Source: Akkermansiaceae bacterium (GTDB lineage: Bacteria; Verrucomicrobiota; Verrucomicrobiia; Verrucomicrobiales; Akkermansiaceae). From it: a stretch of DNA of 5,547 nt. The position numbers and the translations under genes are program-made. Where the stretch lies: positions 1 to 5,547 of the forward strand of contig JARFPV010000034.1 in NCBI GenBank assembly GCA_029288115.1. The letters run 5' to 3'. The notes below the pieces were generated by a model that was not told the origin of the DNA, did no database searches, and saw only the letters and a program-made list of their open reading frames with translations. Positions 1 through 5,547 of this stretch are shown here, piece by piece; within the stretch, counting starts at the first letter, position 1; every line of letters starts with the position of its first letter.

Positions 1-1197
1 GGCCTTGCCAAAACGTTCTTCGGCCTGACGTAGGGCATAATCTAGATCTGCGCGTAGGATGGCATTGGAAGGTCCGTGAACGATTGCAGCCAAGATGCAG
101 TGTTCGCCTCGGCGAATCATCAAGTTACGAGTGTCTTTCCACTTGATCCAAGGGGTGTCATCGTCCTTGTGCTCGCTTTCCTTACTCGCAATTTTTTTCA
201 CGGTGCCTTCGACCTTTTCCGGCTTGGCATGACGGGCGGGGTCATGGCTCGCGTAGGAAATCAGTGATCGGCTATGAGGGCGGAGTAAGTAAACTTCCTC
301 AACTTGATAACGGCGCGTGTAATCAAAAACAATGTCGTCATACGTGCGGCTGCTGAACATGGCGCGGAGTTTCCATGTGAACTTATCCCAGCCTGAAACA
401 TCATTGAATGGGCTGGCATCGAGCATTTGCTCCGCTATGGCACGCCGCACCGTACTGCGAAGCATGGGCTCAAGGAAGGTGTGAATTCCTTGGCTCGGCG
501 TGTAGAGAAATTGATCGACGACTGGGTTGATAATTGGCTGTAGAGCCTCGCGCAGGTCTTCATCCGTGAAGCTGGCATCGTCATCTGAGAGGGGGGCTGT
601 CTCGACAGTCTCCTTAGGTGATTCGGGCTCAGTATCCGGGCTGAATTTGCTAAATTGAGGTGCGGTTTTCCGCAGGTTGGATGGATCTGGTAGAGGTGCA
701 GTAGACGGAGGTGTCAGATCTTGGTGCGTTTTTAGCAAGGTGTCGCGCACCTGAGGCATTGATACATCAGGGAGTGAAGGAACTGGGAATGCTGGGAGTT
801 CATTCAGGTTGCCGCGCTGAGGAGCATGGGAAATGATCGGCCCATCGACGGCTGGCATTTCCGGGACGTCAGTGACGGCAGGAGGATCGGGTGTGATTTC
901 GGGTGCTGTGTTTTCAGGCTGGTGGTATCGGGTCAGAAAGGCGTCCAGATCATCCATGGACATCGCAGCTTGGCTTGCCAGTGCACCAAGTGACGGTAGC
1001 TCTGGGATGGCTTCAACTTTCTGGGATGATGGTGTGTCGCTTGAATTTCCTGTATCGACAGGTAGCGAATCAAGCTCACTGAAGCGCTTGCTCCACCCTT
1101 GTCGAAGCTGAGACAAATTCACACCTGTGCCAGTTGCGCTATCTGTTGAGGATGGCTCATGCGTAACTGGCATGTCTCCTGTAGGGAGGGGGGGCAT
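1..1197 (-). CDS. Partial protein: disordered Pro-rich N-half plus conserved domain of the 'OmpA family' accessory type (3' end beyond window)
   Basis: The minus-strand frame is open from ATG at 1197 to the left edge, giving 399 codons without a stop; the C-terminus is missing. An in-frame stop lies upstream at 1236-1234. AAGGA at 1206-1202, 4 nt before the ATG, supports this start; a GTG at 1212 is a weaker alternative. Residues 1-205 are rich in Pro, Ser, Thr and Asp, with no signal peptide or membrane segment, and look disordered. Residues 206-399 are folded in character: a helical part with FLEPMLRSTVRRAIAEQM (241-258), WDKFTWKLRAMFS (270-282), then YQVEEVYLLRPHSRSLISY (297-315) and GEHCILAAIVHG (364-375). 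From memory this order matches the region before the OmpA domain in cyanobacterial and proteobacterial proteins ('LFPVIGPAIRKAI', 'LKWRLEA', 'YRVEQVFLIHRETGLLL', 'AVIRG'). That late segment may have a roadblock/longin-like fold; this is inference. Function is unknown. It lies 63 nt downstream of the coiled-coil gene and is probably co-transcribed with it. Confidence 0.8.
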   Translation of the reverse strand, partial: MPPLPTGDMPVTHEPSSTDSATGTGVNLSQLRQGWSKRFSELDSLPVDTGNSSDTPSSQKVEAIPELPSLGALASQAAMSMDDLDAFLTRYHQPENTAPEITPDPPAVTDVPEMPAVDGPIISHAPQRGNLNELPAFPVPSLPDVSMPQVRDTLLKTHQDLTPPSTAPLPDPSNLRKTAPQFSKFSPDTEPESPKETVETAPLSDDDASFTDEDLREALQPIINPVVDQFLYTPSQGIHTFLEPMLRSTVRRAIAEQMLDASPFNDVSGWDKFTWKLRAMFSSRTYDDIVFDYTRRYQVEEVYLLRPHSRSLISYASHDPARHAKPEKVEGTVKKIASKESEHKDDDTPWIKWKDTRNLMIRRGEHCILAAIVHGPSNAILRADLDYALRQAEERFGKA

Positions 1198-1260
1198 GGA
1201 GTCCTTGGACACGTTAGCTCGGGGCGTTAGGTGTTAGGTGGCAGGGGTATCTGTGCCTTG

Positions 1261-1956
1261 TTAGGAGGAATACTCGTCGGTGGGCAGAGCAAATGCATCC
1301 AAGCTACTTAAATTCGGGATTGTTGGCGTCGAGGGGTCCGAATCAAGGTTGGGAGGTGTGCTAGGCGGCGTGGAAGGAGGTACGGCATCGCCCATGGCGG
1401 CGCTCGCGATTCGTGCCAGACGAGTGGTCAATTCTTGGCGATCCACCTTGTCTTCCGAAAGATTGGAAATTTGCCCATCCATCCGGTTTTTCCATTGTTG
1501 GATTTCACGGTGCAAATGCTCCATGATTTGTCGGGAGTGGGCATCGATACGGGCTGCCATTTCTGAACTGAGTCCTTCAAGTTTTTTGCTGATGTTGTCG
1601 CCTCGATCTGCCTCCACACTGAGAAGGCGTTGTGAGGTGTCGTTCATCCGCGCTGCCGCATCATCGATTTTCTTTGCAAGATCGTTGATCTGCTGCGTGC
1701 GCGTGCTTGTTTCCTGTTGTAGCTGCTGGCGAATGTGTGCCGTGATCTGCTGGACTTCTTGAGTCGAAGTATTGATTTTTGCCTCTGCCTTCTGCAACTG
1801 CTGAGAGACGATTTTATTGACCTCGCTTGACTTGTCCTGAACCTTGGTCTCGAGGTCCTGGATGCGGTTGTTAACGATTGCCATGTCGCGGCCAATGAGG
1901 ATCTCCCGGATTCTCTCGACCTGTTCGGCGGGGTTGATAGGTTCAGCTGGATTCAT
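1261..1956 (-). CDS. Coiled-coil protein with Pro-rich tail, partner of the downstream gene
   Basis: This is a 231-aa soluble protein with no signal peptide or membrane segment. Residues 12-185 are rich in Gln, Glu, Lys, Arg and Asp, with hydrophobic residues at heptad-like spacing, and almost free of Pro and Gly, as in a long coiled coil. Residues 192-214 are a low-complexity linker (PPSTPPSTPPNL), and the acidic tail ends in DEYSS. The N-terminal motif VERIREILIGRD (13-24) followed by IQDLETKV resembles, from memory, the 'LRxLLxGPE...Lxx' start of cyanobacterial/proteobacterial OmpA-family proteins whose later domain occurs in the adjacent gene. DKVDRQELTTRLARIA (169-184) resembles another segment of those systems. 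The start is the first ATG after the divergent intergenic region; no good Shine-Dalgarno precedes it. It reads as the first gene of a two-gene leftward unit. A structural or scaffold role is an inference; no enzymatic motif is visible. Confidence 0.82.
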   Translation of the reverse strand: MNPAEPINPAEQVERIREILIGRDMAIVNNRIQDLETKVQDKSSEVNKIVSQQLQKAEAKINTSTQEVQQITAHIRQQLQQETSTRTQQINDLAKKIDDAAARMNDTSQRLLSVEADRGDNISKKLEGLSSEMAARIDAHSRQIMEHLHREIQQWKNRMDGQISNLSEDKVDRQELTTRLARIASAAMGDAVPPSTPPSTPPNLDSDPSTPTIPNLSSLDAFALPTDEYSS

Positions 1957-2221
1957 GATAATTTGAGGAATAAGGGTGGAGTATTCTAAGGGTGAACCAT
2001 CAGTAGATCTGCTGTTATTGGCGGTTAGATTTCAAATAAACGGCGAAAACAGTCGATTTGCTGAAAAAATTCGAGCAATCATAGGGTCTGTTGCGCTTCT
2101 ATGTAAATGGCTATTCGCAAGCTTCGCTTTTCTTGATATTTGATGGGAAATAAGCAATGCTGCCGAAAGGGTGGGATTTGCTGATGGATTGCCTAAAAAC
2201 CTATGATATAGATACGACAAG
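1957..2221. other. Divergent intergenic region between leftward and rightward units
   Basis: These 265 bp separate two head-to-head start codons (1956 minus, 2222 plus) and must hold the promoters of both units unless transcription enters from outside. The region is clearly more AT-rich than the flanking genes. A plausible rightward promoter is listed separately. For the leftward unit the only candidate I see is a TAGAAT -10-like hexamer on the minus strand at 1988-1983, about 26 nt before the ATG; no matching -35 lies 16-18 nt upstream, so I do not call it as a promoter. No tRNA, hairpin-plus-T-run terminator, riboswitch or long inverted repeat was found by eye. A minus-strand open frame (2304-2032) that overlaps the sigma gene start has no recognisable protein features. 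Confidence 0.7.
2178..2207 (+). promoter_or_regulatory. Possible sigma-70 type promoter immediately upstream of the ECF sigma gene
   Basis: TTGCTG (2178-2183) and TATGAT (2202-2207) are separated by 18 nt. The -10 matches the housekeeping consensus at 5 of 6 positions, the -35 at only 3 of 6. The expected transcription start near 2214 would leave a leader of roughly 8 nt before ATG 2222, too short for a normal Shine-Dalgarno; indeed none is present. If real, the sigma mRNA is almost leaderless. It could instead be a chance match in AT-rich DNA, with the true promoter further upstream or recognised by an alternative sigma factor. Confidence 0.35.
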
Positions 2222-2875
2222 ATGGCCGATAAAGAGAAGGAAGACAAAGAACTGCAACAGGCATATGCGCAGACGCGTAAGAGTCTGATTGCGAGGTTGG
2301 ACAACTGGGAGGACCAGCGGACCTGGGATGATTTTTATAAAACCTACTGGAAACTTATCTACGCGGTGGGGCTGAAGGCCGGATTGCGCTCAGATGAGGC
2401 ATTTGATGTGGTGCAGGAAACGATCCTTTCCATAGCCAAGCAGAGTAAGAAAAATATGTATGATCCCGAGAAGGGATCTTTCAAGTCATGGCTGATGAAT
2501 ATGACCCGCTGGCGGATTAATGATCAGTTCCGTAAACGCAAAAAAGACACCGCGATGAATATCGGTGATTGGGATGAAGAGGGTCGGAAGACTTCTGTCA
2601 TTGATCGTATGGAGGATCCTAACCGAGGTACGCTGGAGCGCTTGTGGGATGTTGAATGGAAAAAAAATCTCGCCGATGCGGCGCTGGCACGGGTGAAGTC
2701 TCAAGTGTCTCCTAAACAATACCAAATTTTCGATTGCTATGTGATCCGCGAATGGGACGCAGGTAAGGTGCAGGAACAGTTAGGCGTCAGTATGTCCCAA
2801 GTGTATCTCGCTAAGCACCGTGTAGGCAAGATACTCAAAAAGGAGTTGACCAGGCTGAACGAGGATGAGGGGTAA
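2222..2875 (+). CDS. ECF-type RNA polymerase sigma factor, partner of the downstream Ser/Thr kinase
   Basis: This 217-aa protein is predicted to direct core RNA polymerase to a dedicated promoter set. Sigma region 2 spans about residues 20-107: WDDFYKTYWKLIY, then SDEAFDVVQETILSIAK (57-73, the region 2.2 helix that contacts the beta-prime clamp), YDPEKGSFKSWLMNMTRWRINDQFRKRKK (80-108, in the position of regions 2.3-2.4). A linker rich in charged residues follows (109-150). Sigma region 4 is about 151-210, with SPKQYQIFDCYVIREW and a helix-turn-helix, VQEQLGVSMSQVYLAKHRV (183-201). There is no region 1.1 or region 3, as expected for group 4. The start is the first ATG after the intergenic region and gives normal length; the next in-frame Met lies at residue 79, inside region 2. 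No Shine-Dalgarno is visible. The next gene overlaps it by 11 nt, and no anti-sigma gene is present, so control by the kinase is the natural inference, as in other kinase-linked ECF groups. Confidence 0.93.
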   Translation: MADKEKEDKELQQAYAQTRKSLIARLDNWEDQRTWDDFYKTYWKLIYAVGLKAGLRSDEAFDVVQETILSIAKQSKKNMYDPEKGSFKSWLMNMTRWRINDQFRKRKKDTAMNIGDWDEEGRKTSVIDRMEDPNRGTLERLWDVEWKKNLADAALARVKSQVSPKQYQIFDCYVIREWDAGKVQEQLGVSMSQVYLAKHRVGKILKKELTRLNEDEG

Positions 2876-5477
2876 GACACGTCCAGAGCCGGTGATTCCG
2901 GATCACGAGGTGCTGCGCAAGATCGGCGGTGGCTCCTATGGCGAGGTATGGCTGGCACAAGGTGTCACGGGGGCCATGCGTGCCGTAAAAGTCGTTCGGC
3001 GCGGAGACTTTGAAGACGAACGTGGTTTTGAGAGGGAGTTCGAGGGGATTCTCAAATACGAGCCGATTTCCCGCAGTCACCCGGGGCTAGTCAATATTCT
3101 TCACGTCGGCCGTAGTTTGGAGGGGGATAAGAATGAGTTCTATTACTATGTGATGGAGCTTGGCGAGGATATTCACTCAGGACGCGAGATCAATGTCGTG
3201 GAATACGAACCACGGAATTTGCGGACCGACATGAAAAAGGCCGACGGCAATCCAATCGATCCCGATGTGGTGATTGATGTTGGGCTCTGTCTTGCCGAGG
3301 CATTGGCACACCTTCATGACAAAGGGTTGGCGCACCGGGACATCAAGCCATCCAACATTATCTTTGTAGATGGAAATGCCAAACTGGCAGATATTGGTCT
3401 GGTGGCAGCTCGTGGACAGCGCACATTTGTTGGCACGGAAGGTTTTGTCCCGCCGGAAGGACCAGGGTCGGCTCAGGCGGATGTTTATGGTCTCGGTAAA
3501 GTGCTCTATGAGATGGCGACGGGTAAAGACCGACTTCAGTTTCCTGAGCTTCCGGATGAGTTTCCTGAGAATAGCAGCGTGAAGCGATGGATGGCACTGA
3601 ATCAGGTGATTTGTGACATCTGCGAACCACGAGTATCCAAACGCAGTATCAAGACCGCGAGTGCACTCGCGGAGGCTTTAGGGAGGATACAGCGAGGCAA
3701 AAGAATCAAACGCCGCACCCGCGGAAGAGCGTTTTCGCTGATCCCTTTGGCTGCATGCCTGATATTGTTAGGTTGGCTGTTTCGTGAGCAAGTTCCGTGG
3801 TCGGTAAAGGATCCAGACCCTGTTATCGTGGTTGAGCCGGCTCCCCCAATAGTCGAGTATGGTTACGTCAAGGTGATCAGTGAGCCCGAAGGCGCGGAAG
3901 TCTATGATGGGGTCGGCAATTTTCTTGATATCACTCCTATGAAAAATGTCCGCATGAGGGCAGGGCAACACTATGAGTTTGAATTCAGGTTAGAAGGATA
4001 CCGGACGGAACGTCAGGAAGGTATCATTGTAGCCAATCAGACTCAGGTTGTTGAAAAAATCATGTCAATCTACGCTCCTCCGGTGGCTGGTCAGGAGTGG
4101 GTAGACAACTTCGGTATTCCGTATCTGCCTGTGGATGATCACCATGTTAGTGCAGGCTTCGTCCGTGCCTACCAATGGCGCAGATTCACTGAGGCAACTA
4201 AAAAGAAGAGGAGTGCGGAAATCATTAAACACAGTGAAAGCGGGGTGTTGAGAGATATAGTTCTCGTTAAACTTCAGGATGCACAGGAGTATTGCAAATG
4301 GCAGACAGAGCTCGCTTCCACAGAGGGATATCTTAATGAAGTGCAGTATATATCACCGAAACAAGCTGTGGGGTTCAATAGTAGTGAAATGTCAGATGCC
4401 GCGAAGAAAAACAAGCTGATGCCTTTCCAAAGCCTGGTGAAAAACATTCCCTTTGCTCAATTGGAAATTACAAGCGTTCCCGAAGGTGCTTCGATTTTCG
4501 TAAATGATGAATATCAGGGAACTACTCCACTCACGCTCACGCGTGTGAAGCCGGGTAACACCATGGTTACGCTCCAGCTTGAAGGATACCGACGTTTTAC
4601 AAAAAGGATGAACCTTCAAGATGGGGCGGAAAAAGAACTGAGTGCGACCATGCAACGTGATAACAGTGTTGTGTTTGGCAAGCGGTGGGAGAATAGCTTG
4701 AAAATGGTGTTTGCGCCGGTGGGTGACGAATTGATGGTTTCCATTTGGGAAACACGCGTGGCTGATTACCAAGCTTATACCAAAGAAGCTAAGGTGAAGG
4801 AATTACCATCCCCAGGATTTGAGCAGGGAACTGATCATCCAGTGGTGCAAATCTCGCGCGTTGATGCTGAGGCTTTTTGTGAGTGGTTGACCAAACGCGA
4901 GCGGAAGCAGGAGCGAATTTCAGCCGATGCAACGTATCGACTGCTGACGGATGAGGAATGGAGCCTGCTGGTTGGTATCGAAGAAAACCCTGCAGATCTT
5001 CCGGCTATTCGCGAGTTTCGTCCGGAGCGCGTATTTCCATGGGGCGTGGAATGGCCGCCTCAGGACGCACCAACCAAGGTGGGGAACCTTGCCGATCAAG
5101 CGGCTGCACAAGCGACAGATGTCAGGCAGTCACGTACGCTCCTCAATTACAATGACGGCTATGAAAAAACATCCCCCGTAGGCTCGTTTCCACCCAACGA
5201 GTTGGGCTTGTATGATCTGACAGGAAATGTCCACGAGTGGGTCTCCGATGACTATAAGGGTGAAGGGAAATATGGGGTGCTGCGTGGCGGTGGATGGAAC
5301 AGTTATTTGAAAAAGGACTTGTTAGTGACTGCGCGAAACGCGGTTCGTGCGACCAAGCGAAGTAATCTTTATGGCTTCCGTGTTGTGCTTGCCAAGGAGA
5401 CAAAGAATCTTGAATCCTCAATTACCGAAGATGCACAGCCGGGAGCTGGTGAAAAAAACAACGAAGATCAACCATGA
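2865..5477 (+). CDS. Transmembrane Ser/Thr protein kinase with PEGA and FGE-sulfatase-like ectodomain
   Basis: This 870-aa protein has, in order: a Hanks-type kinase (13-275), a basic stop-transfer stretch (277-288), one membrane helix (290-306), PEGA 1 (332-399), a half-length FGE-like segment (409-500), PEGA 2 (531-597), a full FGE-sulfatase-like domain (604-843) and a charged tail. Kinase motifs visible are the G-loop GGGSYGEV (21-28), Lys42 in AVKV, HRDIKPSN (157-164), ADIG in place of DFG (175-178) and PPE in place of APE (196-198). All essential catalytic residues remain, so activity is expected. The kinase should be cytoplasmic and the rest periplasmic or outside. FGE marks include YRLLTDEEW (691-699), FPWG (724-727), LGLYDLTGNVHEWVSD (780-795), VLRGGGW (805-811) and GFRVV (837-841). 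The catalytic cysteines of genuine formylglycine-generating enzymes are absent, so a ligand-binding or structural role is likelier. Chlamydial Pkn1 is a known kinase-FGE fusion in the same superphylum. ATG 2865 lies inside the sigma gene, with GAGG directly before it; this implies translational coupling. Confidence 0.94.
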   Translation: MRGKTRPEPVIPDHEVLRKIGGGSYGEVWLAQGVTGAMRAVKVVRRGDFEDERGFEREFEGILKYEPISRSHPGLVNILHVGRSLEGDKNEFYYYVMELGEDIHSGREINVVEYEPRNLRTDMKKADGNPIDPDVVIDVGLCLAEALAHLHDKGLAHRDIKPSNIIFVDGNAKLADIGLVAARGQRTFVGTEGFVPPEGPGSAQADVYGLGKVLYEMATGKDRLQFPELPDEFPENSSVKRWMALNQVICDICEPRVSKRSIKTASALAEALGRIQRGKRIKRRTRGRAFSLIPLAACLILLGWLFREQVPWSVKDPDPVIVVEPAPPIVEYGYVKVISEPEGAEVYDGVGNFLDITPMKNVRMRAGQHYEFEFRLEGYRTERQEGIIVANQTQVVEKIMSIYAPPVAGQEWVDNFGIPYLPVDDHHVSAGFVRAYQWRRFTEATKKKRSAEIIKHSESGVLRDIVLVKLQDAQEYCKWQTELASTEGYLNEVQYISPKQAVGFNSSEMSDAAKKNKLMPFQSLVKNIPFAQLEITSVPEGASIFVNDEYQGTTPLTLTRVKPGNTMVTLQLEGYRRFTKRMNLQDGAEKELSATMQRDNSVVFGKRWENSLKMVFAPVGDELMVSIWETRVADYQAYTKEAKVKELPSPGFEQGTDHPVVQISRVDAEAFCEWLTKRERKQERISADATYRLLTDEEWSLLVGIEENPADLPAIREFRPERVFPWGVEWPPQDAPTKVGNLADQAAAQATDVRQSRTLLNYNDGYEKTSPVGSFPPNELGLYDLTGNVHEWVSDDYKGEGKYGVLRGGGWNSYLKKDLLVTARNAVRATKRSNLYGFRVVLAKETKNLESSITEDAQPGAGEKNNEDQP

Positions 5478-5547
5478 TAGAGATCACAACGGAATACCAA
5501 GGTCACTTGCGCTGCATGAACACGCATCAGCCGTCCAAGAATACCTG
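5474..5547 (+). CDS. N-terminal fragment of a probable OsmC-family protein (3' end beyond window)
   Basis: The frame starts at an ATG whose last bases overlap the kinase TGA stop (ATGA, 4-nt overlap) and stays open to the right edge, giving 24 codons. The peptide begins MIEITTEYQGHLRC and continues with MNTHQPSKN. From memory this matches the start of OsmC/Ohr-superfamily proteins ('Y.G.LR...H..S', normally followed by TDAP.DN.GKG..FSPTDL), which reduce organic hydroperoxides with a reactive cysteine pair. Those diagnostic later residues lie outside the window, so the family call rests on a short match. The 4-nt overlap is typical of coupled translation, so it is probably co-expressed with the sigma factor and kinase. 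No separate Shine-Dalgarno or promoter is seen before it. Confidence 0.6.
   Translation, partial: MIEITTEYQGHLRCMNTHQPSKNT

Noticed and set aside
833..1111. Plus-strand open frame of 92 codons, and a similar one at 76-267
   Set aside because: Both lie wholly inside the long minus-strand gene, which has family-like motifs and a continuous 399-codon frame. The plus-strand translations are low in complexity and have no recognisable features.
1198..1260. Terminator or attenuator between the two minus-strand genes
   Set aside because: The 63-nt gap contains a short direct repeat (CCTAAC twice) but no stable stem followed by a T run, so I treat the genes as one unit.
1280..1762. Plus-strand open frame of 160 codons
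   Set aside because: It is the antisense shadow of the coiled-coil gene. Its Arg/Ser/Cys-rich translation is what the reverse complement of Gln/Glu/Ala-rich codons gives.
2108..2128. Possible operator around TTCGCAAGCTTCGC
   Set aside because: The stretch holds a 5-nt direct repeat (TTCGC) around a HindIII-type AAGCTT palindrome, but the symmetry does not extend beyond the 6-bp core, so it is not distinguishable from chance.
4392..4772. Minus-strand open frame of 126 codons inside the kinase gene
   Set aside because: It is antisense to the well-supported PEGA 2 and FGE domains; its translation shows no domain-like pattern and no start-site signal.
4674..5477. Active sulfatase-modifying (formylglycine-generating) enzyme
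   Set aside because: The fold motifs are present, but both catalytic cysteine positions are occupied by other residues and no sulfatase gene is nearby.
1..5547. Mobile elements, CRISPR arrays, tRNA or rRNA genes
   Set aside because: No terminal inverted repeats, transposase motifs, regularly spaced repeats or structured RNA signatures were seen; nearly all of the window is covered by protein genes.

Overview
The window suggests a Gram-negative bacterium of the PVC superphylum, most likely a verrucomicrobial relative. The reasons are a Ser/Thr kinase fused to PEGA and FGE-sulfatase-like domains, a partner ECF sigma factor, weak Shine-Dalgarno sequences and moderate GC content. This placement rests on remembered family architectures, not on a search.

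Layout: two divergent transcription units share a 265-bp intergenic region (1957-2221). Leftward on the minus strand are a 231-aa coiled-coil protein (1261-1956) and, after a 63-nt gap, a long gene (1197 to the left edge, 399 codons visible, 3' end missing). The long gene has a disordered N-terminal half and a conserved C-terminal domain. Together these two look like separated parts of a protein type that, as I recall it, is usually one chain in cyanobacterial and proteobacterial 'OmpA family' proteins: an N-terminal 'LRxLLxGPE' coiled-coil segment, then a 'YRVEQVFLIHRETGLLL'-type domain, then OmpA. No OmpA domain is visible here; it could lie beyond the left edge.

Rightward on the plus strand are an ECF-type sigma factor (2222-2875), overlapped by 11 nt by an 870-aa membrane-anchored Ser/Thr kinase (2865-5477). 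The kinase stop codon is overlapped by 4 nt (ATGA) by the start of a gene that looks like an OsmC-family peroxide/thiol-stress protein (5474 to the right edge, 24 codons visible). The three plus-strand genes read as one translationally coupled unit.

Inferred working model: the kinase senses something outside the cytoplasmic membrane through two PEGA modules and FGE-fold modules that lack the catalytic cysteines. It signals through its cytoplasmic kinase domain to the co-encoded sigma factor, with no anti-sigma gene in sight. The divergent coiled-coil/OmpA-like pair may be a target or partner of this pathway. The most unusual single feature is an internal duplication in the kinase ectodomain: a PEGA plus FGE-N-half unit occurs twice, but only the second copy keeps the FGE C-terminal half.
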